From the NCBI RefSeq assembly GCF_028368935.1, contig NZ_JAQNDK010000002.1, positions 2,232,001-2,296,000 of the forward strand: 64,000 bases of DNA, given 5' to 3'. This document shows positions 44,719-55,574 of the stretch, piece after piece. A program made the position numbers and the translations under genes. Numbering within the stretch: the stretch's first letter is position 1; each line of letters opens with the position of its first letter. The DNA is from Sorangium aterium. GTDB lineage: Bacteria > Myxococcota_A > Polyangia > Polyangiales > Polyangiaceae. The notes beneath the pieces are model-generated. The model was not told the DNA's origin. It saw only the letters and a list, made by a program, of their open reading frames with translations, and made no database searches.

Positions 44719-45956
44719 TGCCGGCTTTCGGGAGCCAGGGCGGCGGCGAGAGCCGAGCCGCGCAGATCGCAGCGGGGGACGGCGAGGGCCGCGCCGCCGG
44801 GGCCGTGGACGCGAGCGGCGAGGGCCGCGCCGCCCCGCGCGCGGGGGCGAAGCGGGCGCGCGTCAGCCTCTGCCTGCCGGGGGGCGGCCTGACGGGCGCG
44901 CTCTACCAGATCGGCGCGCTCGCGGCGCTCGAGGACGGGGTCGAGGGGATCGACAACCAGAGCTTCTCGCTCTACCTCGGGCACGGCAGCGGCGCCGCGG
45001 TCGCCGCGGCCCTGGCGGGCGGCATCCCGATCGAGCGGCTCTACCGCGCCCTGCTCGATCCGGTCGACAACTTCTTCCCGCTGGAGCGCAGCCACCTCCT
45101 CCACATCGACGCCGGCGAGTGGCGGCGCGCGCTCAGCACCAGCCTGGTCGCGCTCCGCCACGCGATCGTCCGGCTCACGACCCGGGGCGACGCGACCCCG
45201 AACGCGCCGGCGCAGCAGTACCTGTTCGAGCAGCTCGATCGCTTCAACGACTCGCTCCCTGCGGGGCTCTTCCAGCTCGATCGGTACGAGCGGTTCCTCG
45301 CCGAGTTCTTCCTGAGGCGCGGCATCCCGAACTCGTTCCGCGCGATGCCGCGGACGCTGCGCATCCCGGCGCACGACCTCGACTCGGGCGAGCGCGTCAT
45401 CTTCGGCGCCGAGGGGTTCGACCATGTCCCCGTGTCGCTCGCATGCGCGGCGTCGCTCGCGCTCCCGCTGTTCTTCTCGCCGGTGCGCGTCGAGCACCGC
45501 CACTACCTCGACGGCGGGCTGGGCCACGTGGCGCACCTCGATCTCGCGCAGGCCGCCGGCGTCGAGCTCACGATCGTCGTGAGCCCGCTCGTGCCCGTCT
45601 CCACCGCGCACCGCCCCGTCCCGACAGGGCACGGCGTGCGCGAGAGCGTGCGCGACAAGGGCATGCTCTGGATCTTCAACCAGGCGATGCGGATCGGCGC
45701 GCACGCCCGGCTCCACCAGGCGGTGGGGCGCGCGCTCGCCGAGGGCAAGATGCAGGTCCTCGTGCTCGAGCCCGCGCGGAACGACGCGCTGCTGTTCCTC
45801 CACAACCCCGCCAACCTGCGCGCGCGGCGTGCCATCCTGGAGTACGCCTACCGGACGACGCGCGAGCGCATCGCGGTCTGGATGGAAAAGAACCGCGCGG
45901 TGGTCGAGGCGATGGGGTGGCACGAGGCCCGCGCCTCGGGCGGGTCGACGGGCTGA
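44715..45956 (+). CDS. Patatin-like phospholipase family protein with a displaced serine
   Basis: 413 residues; the start overlaps the CPBP stop (ATGATG). After a Gly/Ala-rich leader of about 45 residues, the patatin fold is visible: oxyanion loop PGGGLTGALYQIGAL, then SLYLGHGSGAAVAAALAGG where the nucleophile elbow should be, and the catalytic-Asp motif YLDGGLGH (DG-G/A). The usual elbow is GxSxG. Here it is G-H-G-S-G, so the serine sits one position late and the nucleophile position is Gly. Either the site is re-registered or the enzyme is inactive. The C-terminal third is helical. Its neighbours suggest a membrane-related role. Confidence 0.85.
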   Translation: MMPAFGSQGGGESRAAQIAAGDGEGRAAGAVDASGEGRAAPRAGAKRARVSLCLPGGGLTGALYQIGALAALEDGVEGIDNQSFSLYLGHGSGAAVAAALAGGIPIERLYRALLDPVDNFFPLERSHLLHIDAGEWRRALSTSLVALRHAIVRLTTRGDATPNAPAQQYLFEQLDRFNDSLPAGLFQLDRYERFLAEFFLRRGIPNSFRAMPRTLRIPAHDLDSGERVIFGAEGFDHVPVSLACAASLALPLFFSPVRVEHRHYLDGGLGHVAHLDLAQAAGVELTIVVSPLVPVSTAHRPVPTGHGVRESVRDKGMLWIFNQAMRIGAHARLHQAVGRALAEGKMQVLVLEPARNDALLFLHNPANLRARRAILEYAYRTTRERIAVWMEKNRAVVEAMGWHEARASGGSTG

Positions 45957-46034
45957 GGCGGATCGGCCGCGCGAGGGGCTGGTGAGCCGGCCGAGGGCGC
46001 ATCGGCGAGCCGAGGGCCCGCTCGGACGGCGAGA

Positions 46035-46535
46035 TCAGCTGGCGAGCGATGAGAACCGGGCGATCGTCAGCTCGTCGGGCGGGATGCTGATGCGGGCGCG
46101 CGGGATGGCGACGCCGTGGAGGTAGCGCCAGCCCTCGCCGTCGTGGAGGAAATCGGACAGCTCGACGAACGAGCGATCCACGCCGGCCTCGAAGATCTTG
46201 GCGAGGAACAGCACCGACGCCGAGTCGCCGCTCTGCAGGCTGTCGAGGATCTGGAGGCCCCGGTACCGGTGGTGGTGGATCGTCACCTTCAGCTCGCGGA
46301 GCACCTGGTCCCTGTCGCGCCCGCGGTCGATGTGGCCCATGTGCAGCGTCCGCCAGAGGTAGGCGGTGTCTCCGACCGCGAACGCGGCGTACCGCGAGCG
46401 CATCAGCGTCACGGCGTCGGGCGCCTCGCGATCGCCCAGATGGCAGGGGGCGCAACACTCGCGGTACGAGCGCCCCGAGCCGCACGGGCACGGGCGGGAG
46501 AGGGTCCCCGTACCAGGACGAACATCTCGGGTCAT
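46035..46535 (-). CDS. YchJ-like (UPF0225) protein with SEC-C zinc motif
   Basis: 166 residues. The N-terminal SEC-C motif CPCGSGRSYRECC (about 16-28) is a zinc-binding hook. It is followed by the YchJ core with LMRSRYAAFAVGD, YLWRTLH and the SVLFLAKI/FVELSDF strands of an NTF2-like fold. These proteins are widespread and of unknown function. It is convergent with the patatin-like gene, with a 78-bp gap. Confidence 0.88.
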   Translation of the reverse strand: MTRDVRPGTGTLSRPCPCGSGRSYRECCAPCHLGDREAPDAVTLMRSRYAAFAVGDTAYLWRTLHMGHIDRGRDRDQVLRELKVTIHHHRYRGLQILDSLQSGDSASVLFLAKIFEAGVDRSFVELSDFLHDGEGWRYLHGVAIPRARISIPPDELTIARFSSLAS

Positions 46536-46715
46536 GGGCGTTCTCTACACGGGTTCGTGCGCCGTTGCAGCGCCCTGGGCGCGTCGAGGTGGGCGCGGCG
46601 GGTGTGCGGCAGAACGGCGCGGCACGGCATGGCGCCGTCCACGGACGACCCGCGCGCGTCCCTGAGCGAAGCCTCTTGCGGGGCGCCGGCGAGGACGGTA
46701 AGGCGGGCGGGAAGT

Positions 46716-47183
46716 ATGCCCGCAGCGCGCGCTCACGCGGCGGCCCTCCTCCTGGCCCTCGCCCTGGTTCTGGGGGGCTGCAAGCGCCAATACGCCATCG
46801 GCGATCACGTCCTCGTGACGTGGGAAGGGAACGTCTACCCGGCCGAGGTCATCGAGGTCCTGGGTCCGACGAAGTTCAAGATCCACTACCAGGGCTACGA
46901 TGACATCTGGGATGAAGTTGTACCTCGCGAACGGATCCGCGGCCTCGTCGAGGGCAACGTCGTCAACCCGCCGCCGCCGCCGAAGGTCCGGAGCAAGGGG
47001 CTGCAGGCATCGCAGACGAACGTCTACAAGATCGGCGACAGGGTCCGCGTCGAGTGGCACGGGCAGATGTACCCGGCGGTCGTCACCGGCATCGTCGGTC
47101 AAGAGCGCTACCGCATCCACTACGACGGCTACGGATCGGAGTGGGACGAGACGGTCGGGCTTTCCAGGATTCAGGCCAAGTAG
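46716..47183 (+). CDS. Lipoprotein with two Tudor-knot-like domains
   Basis: 155 residues; a GGCGGGAAG ribosome site precedes the ATG. The signal AALLLALALVLGGC has a lipobox. The mature protein is two copies of one small beta-barrel joined by a Pro-rich linker. Copy 1 reads IGDHVLVTWEGNVYPAEVIE then KIHYQGYDDIWDEVV. Copy 2 reads IGDRVRVEWHGQMYPAVVTG then RIHYDGYGSEWDETV. This pattern (YxIHYxGYxxxWDE) is that of the RNA-binding Tudor-knot of chromo-barrel proteins such as MOF and MRG15. Finding it exported as a lipoprotein is unexpected, so it may bind peptidoglycan, protein or polysaccharide instead. Confidence 0.85.
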   Translation: MPAARAHAAALLLALALVLGGCKRQYAIGDHVLVTWEGNVYPAEVIEVLGPTKFKIHYQGYDDIWDEVVPRERIRGLVEGNVVNPPPPPKVRSKGLQASQTNVYKIGDRVRVEWHGQMYPAVVTGIVGQERYRIHYDGYGSEWDETVGLSRIQAK

Positions 47184-47359
47184 CGTGAAATGTTCATGCG
47201 CGGTCATTTTCCCCCTGGCGCTGGCCATGGGGCCGAATTAAGAGCCGCGCCGAATTTCTGACTGGGCGATCGCAAGAGTGCGCCGCCTGGCTGACGTTCG
47301 ATGCGTGCCGCACGCCCTCCACGGGCACGCCCTCACGGGTGCGCGGCGGGGAGCCTTCT

Positions 47360-49447
<2,088 letters not shown>

Positions 49448-49457
49448 GGGGGTCGGC

Positions 49458-50774
49458 ATGTACCGCAAAGAGGTAAACGAGCGGAGCCCCATGCGGGTCT
49501 TCGAGGGGTCGATGCACGGCGGGCTGGGTCGCGGCAACGTCGGCGTCATCGTCTCCCGGCCCGGCGTGGGCAAGACGGCGTTGCTCGTGCAGATCGCGCT
49601 CGACGATCTGCTCCGGGACCGCCGGGTGCTCCACATCTCGCACGAGAACGCGGTCGATCACGTCCGCGCGTACTACGACGAGATCTTCCACGATCTCGCG
49701 CAGTCGATGCGGCTCGAGGAGCCGGAGGCCGTCCGGCTCGAGGTCGAGCGGCACCGGCAGATCTACTCGCACCTCGGCCACGTGAAGGCGTCGGCCGACG
49801 CGCCCGAAGAAGCGGCGCGCCTGTGGGTCGAGAAGATGCTCGAGACGGTGGCGTTCGCGCGCGGCGTCGCCCACTTCGAGCCCGACGTGATCATCGTCGA
49901 CGGCTTCGACGTGGCGGTCGCGTCGGAGCAGGCGATGGAGGCGCTCGGGCGGCTCGCGAAGGAGCGCTCCGCCGAGGTCTGGGTCGCGGCCCAGGTCGAC
50001 GAGGCGGGCCCTCCGGGCAAGCTCCCGGCCGCGCTCCAGAGCGTCGAGCGCCACCTCAGCGTGGTCGTCTACCTGCAGCCGGAGCGCGACGTGGTCCGCC
50101 TGCGGCTGCTGAAGGACCACGGCAACAAGGACCTCGCCGATCTCCACCTGCGCCTCGACCCCCACTCGATGCGCGTCATCGACGAGGACGTGCGCCCCCC
50201 CTCGGAGCGGCCGAGGGACCCGCGGAGCTTCCGCCTGCACTCGGGCGGCGCCAAGGGGGCCGAGGCCGAGTTCGGCGCGTGTGCCGAGCGGTACGGGGTG
50301 CAGGAGCTGAACTACAGCTTCGAGGGCCACCGGCTCCTCGAGCGCCAGCGCGGCGTGGTCGTGCTGGGGGACGACGAGCTGCGCAAGGGCGACTTCAGCC
50401 TCGTCTACGTGTCGCGGCGCCTCGGCCGCGTGCTGAGCGAGATCCCGCTCGTGCGCAACATCCTCCAGACGATCTGGCACCAGATCAACGCGGCCAGCCA
50501 GGTCTTCGTCGTGGGGACGCTCCAGGAGGACGGCACCGTGCGCGGCGGCACCGGCTGGGGCGCGGAGCTCGCGCGCCTCTGGAAGAAGCAGCTGTTCGTC
50601 TACGATCAGGAGAAGCGCGGCTGGTTCCGCTGGAGCGGCTCGGCCTGGGAGATGGCGCGGCAGCCGTGCATCGCCAGCGAGAACTTCGCCGGCATCGGCA
50701 CGCAGGATCTCAACGACGCCGGCCGCGACGCGATCCGCGACCTCTTCGCGCGGAGCTTCGGCGAGCCTGGCTGA
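49458..50774 (+). CDS. RecA/DnaB-like P-loop ATPase fused to a SLOG-like domain
   Basis: 438 residues, 10 bp after fusA, with GAGGGGG before the ATG. The N-terminal half is a RecA-fold ATPase: Walker A SRPGVGKTALL (about 33-43), VLHISHEN, Walker B DVIIVDGFD (about 137-145) and a sensor-like WVAAQVDE. The C-terminal half (from about 270: CAERYGVQELNYSFEGHRLL, then QVFVVGTLQEDGTVRGGTGW, ELARLWKKQLFVYDQE) has the glycine-rich GGTGW loop and following strand of SLOG (LOG/DprA-like) Rossmann domains, which bind nucleotide-derived ligands. The likely design is a ligand-controlled ATPase. Its tight link to fusA suggests expression with translation genes; the function is unknown. Confidence 0.75.
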   Translation: MYRKEVNERSPMRVFEGSMHGGLGRGNVGVIVSRPGVGKTALLVQIALDDLLRDRRVLHISHENAVDHVRAYYDEIFHDLAQSMRLEEPEAVRLEVERHRQIYSHLGHVKASADAPEEAARLWVEKMLETVAFARGVAHFEPDVIIVDGFDVAVASEQAMEALGRLAKERSAEVWVAAQVDEAGPPGKLPAALQSVERHLSVVVYLQPERDVVRLRLLKDHGNKDLADLHLRLDPHSMRVIDEDVRPPSERPRDPRSFRLHSGGAKGAEAEFGACAERYGVQELNYSFEGHRLLERQRGVVVLGDDELRKGDFSLVYVSRRLGRVLSEIPLVRNILQTIWHQINAASQVFVVGTLQEDGTVRGGTGWGAELARLWKKQLFVYDQEKRGWFRWSGSAWEMARQPCIASENFAGIGTQDLNDAGRDAIRDLFARSFGEPG

Positions 50775-50834
50775 GCGCCGATCGCAGGGGCGCCCTCCGC
50801 CGCGAACGCGGCCGCGGGGGCGCCTCGCTGCGGC

Positions 50835-50869
50835 GCGCAGCAGGCCGGCGTGAAGCGGGCCTGCTGCGC
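50835..50869. terminator. Bidirectional terminator-like hairpin
   Basis: A perfect 12-bp inverted repeat (GCGCAGCAGGCC/GGCCTGCTGCGC) with an 11-nt loop lies between convergent genes. There is no T-run on either side. Confidence 0.6.
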
Positions 50870-50877
50870 CGAGCCGC

Positions 50878-51312
50878 TCAGGCCGTGTGCTTCTGGATCA
50901 GCTGGGCGAGGCGCGGGACCGCTTCCTCGACGTTCTTCTTCGCCGAGCCGCGCAGCTTCTCGTAGGTGCCGCGCACGACGCTGCTCGACGACGACTTCGC
51001 CTTCTCGTCGGTGATGCTGAGGAGCGCATCGGCGATCCGCGAGCGGTTCGACGTGAAGAAGGAGCTCGGGTTCCCGCCGCTCGAGGCCTCGGTCCAGATG
51101 GGATCGAGCTTCTTGGCGAACTCGGGCAGGAGCTTCTCGACCACCTGCTGGATGAAGCCGGGCTTGATGCCCTTCACGGCCGCGTAGCCGGCCTTGACCG
51201 CCAGGCCGGAGAGTCCGCTCTTCGAAGCCACCTCCTCGTCGACCAGCGTGCAACAGTCGGCGACGACCTTGGATTTCTTGTTCGCATCGAGCAGCGTTTC
51301 GCTGAGACCCAT
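50878..51312 (-). CDS. DUF6918-like small protein
   Basis: 144 residues from an ATG at 51312 with GGAGGAG 8 bp upstream; a longer upstream frame has no ribosome site. The sequence MGLSETLLDANKKSKVVADC, LVDEEVASKSGLSGLAVKAG and YAAVKGIKPG closely follows a conserved pattern I associate with the DUF6918 family of actinobacteria and myxobacteria (name from memory). It is helical and cytoplasmic, with no catalytic motif evident. It is convergent with the ATPase-SLOG gene. Confidence 0.75.
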   Translation of the reverse strand: MGLSETLLDANKKSKVVADCCTLVDEEVASKSGLSGLAVKAGYAAVKGIKPGFIQQVVEKLLPEFAKKLDPIWTEASSGGNPSSFFTSNRSRIADALLSITDEKAKSSSSSVVRGTYEKLRGSAKKNVEEAVPRLAQLIQKHTA

Positions 51313-51695
51313 TCTCGAACTCCTCCGGGCGCTTCGGAGACCGGTCGCGGCCCCCAGACCCATGTCAGCATGACCCCCGGCAGGGAGCCGCGACCCCGTC
51401 GAGCGGACAGGTGGTCCGCTCCCGACCACACCGAAGCGCGGCTCTTACCACAGCAGCCCGAAGGCCGGCATCGCAAGCGCCCACCCGGGAAACCGTCGGT
51501 CCAGGACGGCTCTCGTCCGACGTCGGCCGTCCTGGATGGCAATGCAACGCCGTCTCGCGCTCGATTCTCGGAAATGCCGCGCGGAGACCACATGCATGGC
51601 CGCCCCTCGCGCGCCATACTCAAGATGTAATTTGAATCACAGTTTGGCGTGGCGGGCGCTCGCCGCTGTCGTGTTGCGAGGCCTGCGGGGGGCTC

Positions 51696-52742
51696 ATGGA
51701 CGTTACCTGCGAAATCTGCGGAATCGTCACCACGGTGTCGAGCGACGCGCGCGGCGGGGCTGCGCTCGAGTGCAGCGTCTGCGGCGGTGCGATGCTCCGT
51801 GCGCACGGGAGGGGCGCGGCCTCGCCGCCGGCGGGAGGCGCCGGCCATCGATCGAGCCGGCCTCCTCCGCCGCTCCGGCGATCGAGCGCGCCCTCGGTGC
51901 CACGGAGCGACGATGACCCGACGATGATGGACCTCCGGTCGCTCGCGCTGAAGTCGTTCATCGCGACGCTTCCCGCCGCGACGACGACGTCGAGCGCGTC
52001 CACGGCGAGCTCGGTCGGGCCGGGCAGCGGCCCGGTCGCCCCGGCGGCGGTGGGCCTGACGACGCCGCAGGCGAGCCGGGGCGCGGAGTCGATCGCGTCG
52101 ATCGCGTCGACCGCGTTCGCGGGCACGCCGCCGGTCGGGGTCGATGCGCCGAGCGTGAGCGATGTGATGGGCGTCCACGACGCGCTCGTGCCTGTCGCGG
52201 TGCCCTTGCGGGCGCGATCACGAGCCCGCGTGCGCGTCCTCGCGGCGGCGACCGTGGTCGGCGCCCTGGTGATCGCCGTCGGGCTCACGCTGATCGTCGG
52301 CGGAATGTCGCGCGCGCCGGGGGATGACGTGCCGCCTGCAGCGCAGCGCGGCGTGTCCCGGGCCGGGGAGATCGCGCGGGAGGTGAGCGTGCCGGTCGCG
52401 GCGCCTGGCCCTCGGAGGAGGGCGCTGCGCGGGCCCGACGCGCGCGCGCCAGCGGCCGACGACGACGACGCCAGCGCCGCCGAGCCCGTCCCGGCGCCGC
52501 AGGCGCGCGCCGCACCGGAGACGGGCGCGCGCGAGGCCTCCGGGGCGGGGGTGCGCCCGCCCGCCGCGTCGGGGGCGCGCGCCCGGCCGGAGCGTCAGCC
52601 TTCACCTCCGCCCGCGTCCGAGGAGGTGTCGCGGCCCCAGCCGCCGGTGTCGCTCACCGACGCGATGGCCGCCGCTGTCGCCGACACGCCGGCTCCCGCC
52701 GCTGCGGAGACGCAGCCCCAGGCCGACACCGGCGAGGAATAA
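51696..52742 (+). CDS. Zinc-ribbon single-pass membrane protein
   Basis: 348 residues. The N-terminal zinc ribbon has two cysteine pairs (CEIC at about 5-8 and CSVC at about 26-29), as in MJ0042-type ribbons. A Ser/Ala/Pro-rich disordered region follows. One membrane helix lies at about 180-203 (VLAAATVVGALVIAVGLTLI). The external tail of about 145 residues is Pro/Ala/Glu-rich. Such proteins are common in myxobacteria next to kinases and are thought to be cytoplasmic sensors or scaffolds; no function can be assigned. It ends 33 bp before the convergent GH15-like gene. Confidence 0.8.
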   Translation: MDVTCEICGIVTTVSSDARGGAALECSVCGGAMLRAHGRGAASPPAGGAGHRSSRPPPPLRRSSAPSVPRSDDDPTMMDLRSLALKSFIATLPAATTTSSASTASSVGPGSGPVAPAAVGLTTPQASRGAESIASIASTAFAGTPPVGVDAPSVSDVMGVHDALVPVAVPLRARSRARVRVLAAATVVGALVIAVGLTLIVGGMSRAPGDDVPPAAQRGVSRAGEIAREVSVPVAAPGPRRRALRGPDARAPAADDDDASAAEPVPAPQARAAPETGAREASGAGVRPPAASGARARPERQPSPPPASEEVSRPQPPVSLTDAMAAAVADTPAPAAAETQPQADTGEE

Positions 52743-52774
52743 CCCGCGCCGAGGGCGCGCGCGCTCGGCGAGCG

Positions 52775-55480
52775 TCAGCGCTGCGCTCTGCGGCGCCGTC
52801 GCGTGCGGCCGGCCGCGGCCACGGCCGCCGCGAGCGCCGAGGGCGCGGCGTCACGGCCGCTGCTCGCGAGGCGGCAGCCGCATCCGGCGTCCTCCCGGAG
52901 ATCGCCGCTGCTGCCGCCGCCGCCGTTGCTGTCGTTGTCGCTACCGCCGGCGGCGTCCGCTCCGGCGGCGCCCGCTCCGGCGGCGCCCACGCCGCCGGCG
53001 CCCACGCCGCCGGCGCCGCTGCTCGAGGGGCCGCCGCCGCCGCTGCCGCTCGCGGCGCTCTCCTCGAAGTACGCGCCGCAGGCCGGGCCGACGACGAGCC
53101 CGTCGCGCGCCGCGAGCGCGAGCGCGTAGACGCCCGCGCCGAACCCCACCATGGGCGCGTTGAACTTGTAGGTGCCGCGGATCTCGTCGTAGGTCTCCGC
53201 GATCGCGAGGTAGTTCGCGGCCGACTGATCGAGCACCCACCGGAGCAGCCGGTCCGAGCGCGCGACGTCCCCCATGAGCCGCGCCGCGACAGCGCCGCGC
53301 AGGTCGGTCACGACCCACTCGGCGCTGTCGTACTCGCTGCCCCAGGGGCTCAGGTCGTCCGCGCCGGCGTGATCGGTGCGATCGTCGTTCCGGGACCACC
53401 CGGCGCCCGCGGGGACGCGCAGGTGCTCGTCGAGCCCGGCGAGCGTGGCGGCGGCGATGCGCCCCTGCGGATCGAACAGGCCCATCGCGATCCCCTCGAG
53501 CACCGCCGCGTCCCAGTAGCCCGAGCCCGACGTGAGCTCCTCCAGGTTCGCGGCGAGCGCGCCCGAGGCGTCCGTGAGCCGTGCGGCGATCGCGGCGCGC
53601 AGCCGCTCCGCTGCGCCGCGGTACCCCGCGGCCCGTTCCGCCTCGCCTCGCCGCTCCGCGATGGCCGCCGCGTCGCACAGGCCGCGCGCCGCGGTGATGC
53701 TCGTGTACGCGAAGGACCGCTCGCGCCCCTTCCAGTGGGTCTCCCAGATCGACGAGTCCTTCCGGACGAGCCCCGTGTCCGGATCGATGAGCGCGACGAG
53801 GGCGTCCGCGACCTTCGTCGACGCGGCGGCCCAGCGCTCGTCCACGAAGCCCGTATCCCCGGTGAGCTCCTCGTACTGGCGCAGCGCCCAGAGGAACAGG
53901 CCGAACCCGTCGAACTCCAGGTTCGGGCCGAAGTCGTTGAAGTCGGTCTCCTCGACCCCGAAGCCGTGGTAGCGCACCAGGCTGATCTGGTACGGCGGCA
54001 TGTCGTACGACGCGAGCTCGCTCCAGCCCTGGAAGCGCCCTGCCTCCGCGTCGAGGTAGAACCGCAGCGCGTCGCGCGCCTCCGCCTGCATGCCGAGGGC
54101 GGCCATCGCGACGGTCGCGTACGCGCCGTCGCGGATCCAGGCGACGGTCCACTCGCCCGGCGGGAGGCTCGCGAGGACGGCGCCGTGGCCGCGGTGGGCG
54201 ATGGTGGCCGGCAGCGTGGCCGGCGCGCCGCCGAGCGTCGTGCCGAAGCGCGTGGCGCGCGGCTCGGAGTCCCGCGTCAGGTGCTCGCGCAGGAAGGCGT
54301 GGCTCTCGCGGGACTGCGCCATCCGGAGCATGACGGCCGACTGCCGGAGCAAGGCCGTCTCCTCGGGCGACGCCGAGGCCGGCACCCGGATCGAGCCCTG
54401 GAACGCGCGGTACGCGGCGATCTCGTCCGCGACCACCTCCGCCGCGCGCTTCGCGCCGAGGTACGCGTCGAGGGCGCCCTGCACGAGCGGATCCGCCGCG
54501 CCCGAGGGGTCGCCGTGGTGCGCGAACGCCACGCCGACCCACCGCGCCTCGCCGGGGCCGATGCTGCCGGGGTCCCACTGGAACGCGCTCACGGAGCCGT
54601 CCGCGGTGGGCGCGGCCCCGTCGAGGTCCGGCAGATCGGCGCCGCCGTCGTCCGCGACGATCCGGTAGACGTCGAGGTCCGGCGGGCTGCCCGCCCTGGA
54701 GGCGCCGTGGCGCGCGGGGGGCTCGAGCGCGCGCGCGACCACCACGCCGGCGAAGGCGCGCTCGAGGAAGTCGCGCCGGCCCTGGCTCGCGTCGTAGGCG
54801 ACGGTCTCGCCCGACTCGCCGATGTCGGCCATCACGCCCGGGCGACCGAAGCCGAGGTGGAAATTGTGCAGCGAGAACGCCGACACGCCCTCCGCCGGCC
54901 CCTCGCCCCGGTTCTCGATCCGCATCGCCATCACGAACCCGGCCTGCGGGAGGCCCTGCGGCGCGAAGAAGAGCTGCGTGCACTCGAGGTTGCCGACCCG
55001 CTGCACCATCGTGACGACGCCCGTGCCGCCGCGCTGCCCGTCGGTCCAGCCGGCGTAGCCGCTCGCGTCGAGGTCGACGGGGACCTCGGTCAGCCACCGC
55101 TGGTGCCCGTCGGAGCGCAGCCCGAAGTACGCGTCGTAGAGCAGATCGCGCGTGCGTACGGCCTGCGGCTGGTCGCCGATCCAGACCTCCTCGCCGCGCT
55201 CGTCGAGGAGCGGCTCCTCGGTGGCGGGCAGGCGCTCGCGGAAGTGGGTGAGCCTCGCCGCGCCCAGATCGAGCAGCACCGCGCCGAACCCGTTCGACGA
55301 GGGCAGGCGAAAGAACGTGCGCTGCACCGGCGCCTCGGCCCGCGCCGCGTGAGGGGCGGCGAGCGCGACCGACGCCGCTGCGCCGAGCGAGAGGAGCGCG
55401 GAGCCGAGGGCCCGGGAGGCGCGAGGGGGACCAGAACGTTGGTGCCCCAAATATTCCCGCGCCTGGTTCGGGCGATGCAT
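52775..55480 (-). CDS. Secreted GH15-like (glucoamylase/trehalase-type) enzyme with MYXO-CTERM-like tail
   Basis: 901 residues. The signal peptide covers about residues 22-48 (ALLSLGAAASVALAAPHAAR). A beta-sandwich-like N-domain (about 50-340) is followed by an (alpha/alpha)6 barrel (about 350-800). The barrel has GEWTVAWIRDGAYATVAM (the W-x-RD signature), FNDFGPNLEFDGFGLFLWAL and SGSGYWDAAVLEGIAMGLFD, as in family 15 glucoamylases. A Gly/Ser/Ala-rich linker then leads to DAGCGCRLASSG, a weak hydrophobic stretch and an Arg cluster, i.e. a MYXO-CTERM-type sorting signal for processing and surface attachment. The substrate is probably an alpha-glucan or trehalose-like glucoside, not determined. 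Confidence 0.85.
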   Translation of the reverse strand: MHRPNQAREYLGHQRSGPPRASRALGSALLSLGAAASVALAAPHAARAEAPVQRTFFRLPSSNGFGAVLLDLGAARLTHFRERLPATEEPLLDERGEEVWIGDQPQAVRTRDLLYDAYFGLRSDGHQRWLTEVPVDLDASGYAGWTDGQRGGTGVVTMVQRVGNLECTQLFFAPQGLPQAGFVMAMRIENRGEGPAEGVSAFSLHNFHLGFGRPGVMADIGESGETVAYDASQGRRDFLERAFAGVVVARALEPPARHGASRAGSPPDLDVYRIVADDGGADLPDLDGAAPTADGSVSAFQWDPGSIGPGEARWVGVAFAHHGDPSGAADPLVQGALDAYLGAKRAAEVVADEIAAYRAFQGSIRVPASASPEETALLRQSAVMLRMAQSRESHAFLREHLTRDSEPRATRFGTTLGGAPATLPATIAHRGHGAVLASLPPGEWTVAWIRDGAYATVAMAALGMQAEARDALRFYLDAEAGRFQGWSELASYDMPPYQISLVRYHGFGVEETDFNDFGPNLEFDGFGLFLWALRQYEELTGDTGFVDERWAAASTKVADALVALIDPDTGLVRKDSSIWETHWKGRERSFAYTSITAARGLCDAAAIAERRGEAERAAGYRGAAERLRAAIAARLTDASGALAANLEELTSGSGYWDAAVLEGIAMGLFDPQGRIAAATLAGLDEHLRVPAGAGWSRNDDRTDHAGADDLSPWGSEYDSAEWVVTDLRGAVAARLMGDVARSDRLLRWVLDQSAANYLAIAETYDEIRGTYKFNAPMVGFGAGVYALALAARDGLVVGPACGAYFEESAASGSGGGGPSSSGAGGVGAGGVGAAGAGAAGADAAGGSDNDSNGGGGSSGDLREDAGCGCRLASSGRDAAPSALAAAVAAAGRTRRRRRAQR

Positions 55481-55574
55481 CGCGGCACTTTAACGGAATG
55501 GCTGTCATCCCGGCGCGCCGGCTCGCCGGCGGGCGCTCAAAATGCTGCAACGCGCCTCCCGGCGTGGTAACGGC

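Noticed and set aside
46545-47228. Antisense gene opposite the Tudor-knot lipoprotein
   Set aside because: The sense frame has a signal peptide, duplicated domain and ribosome site; the antisense frame has none.
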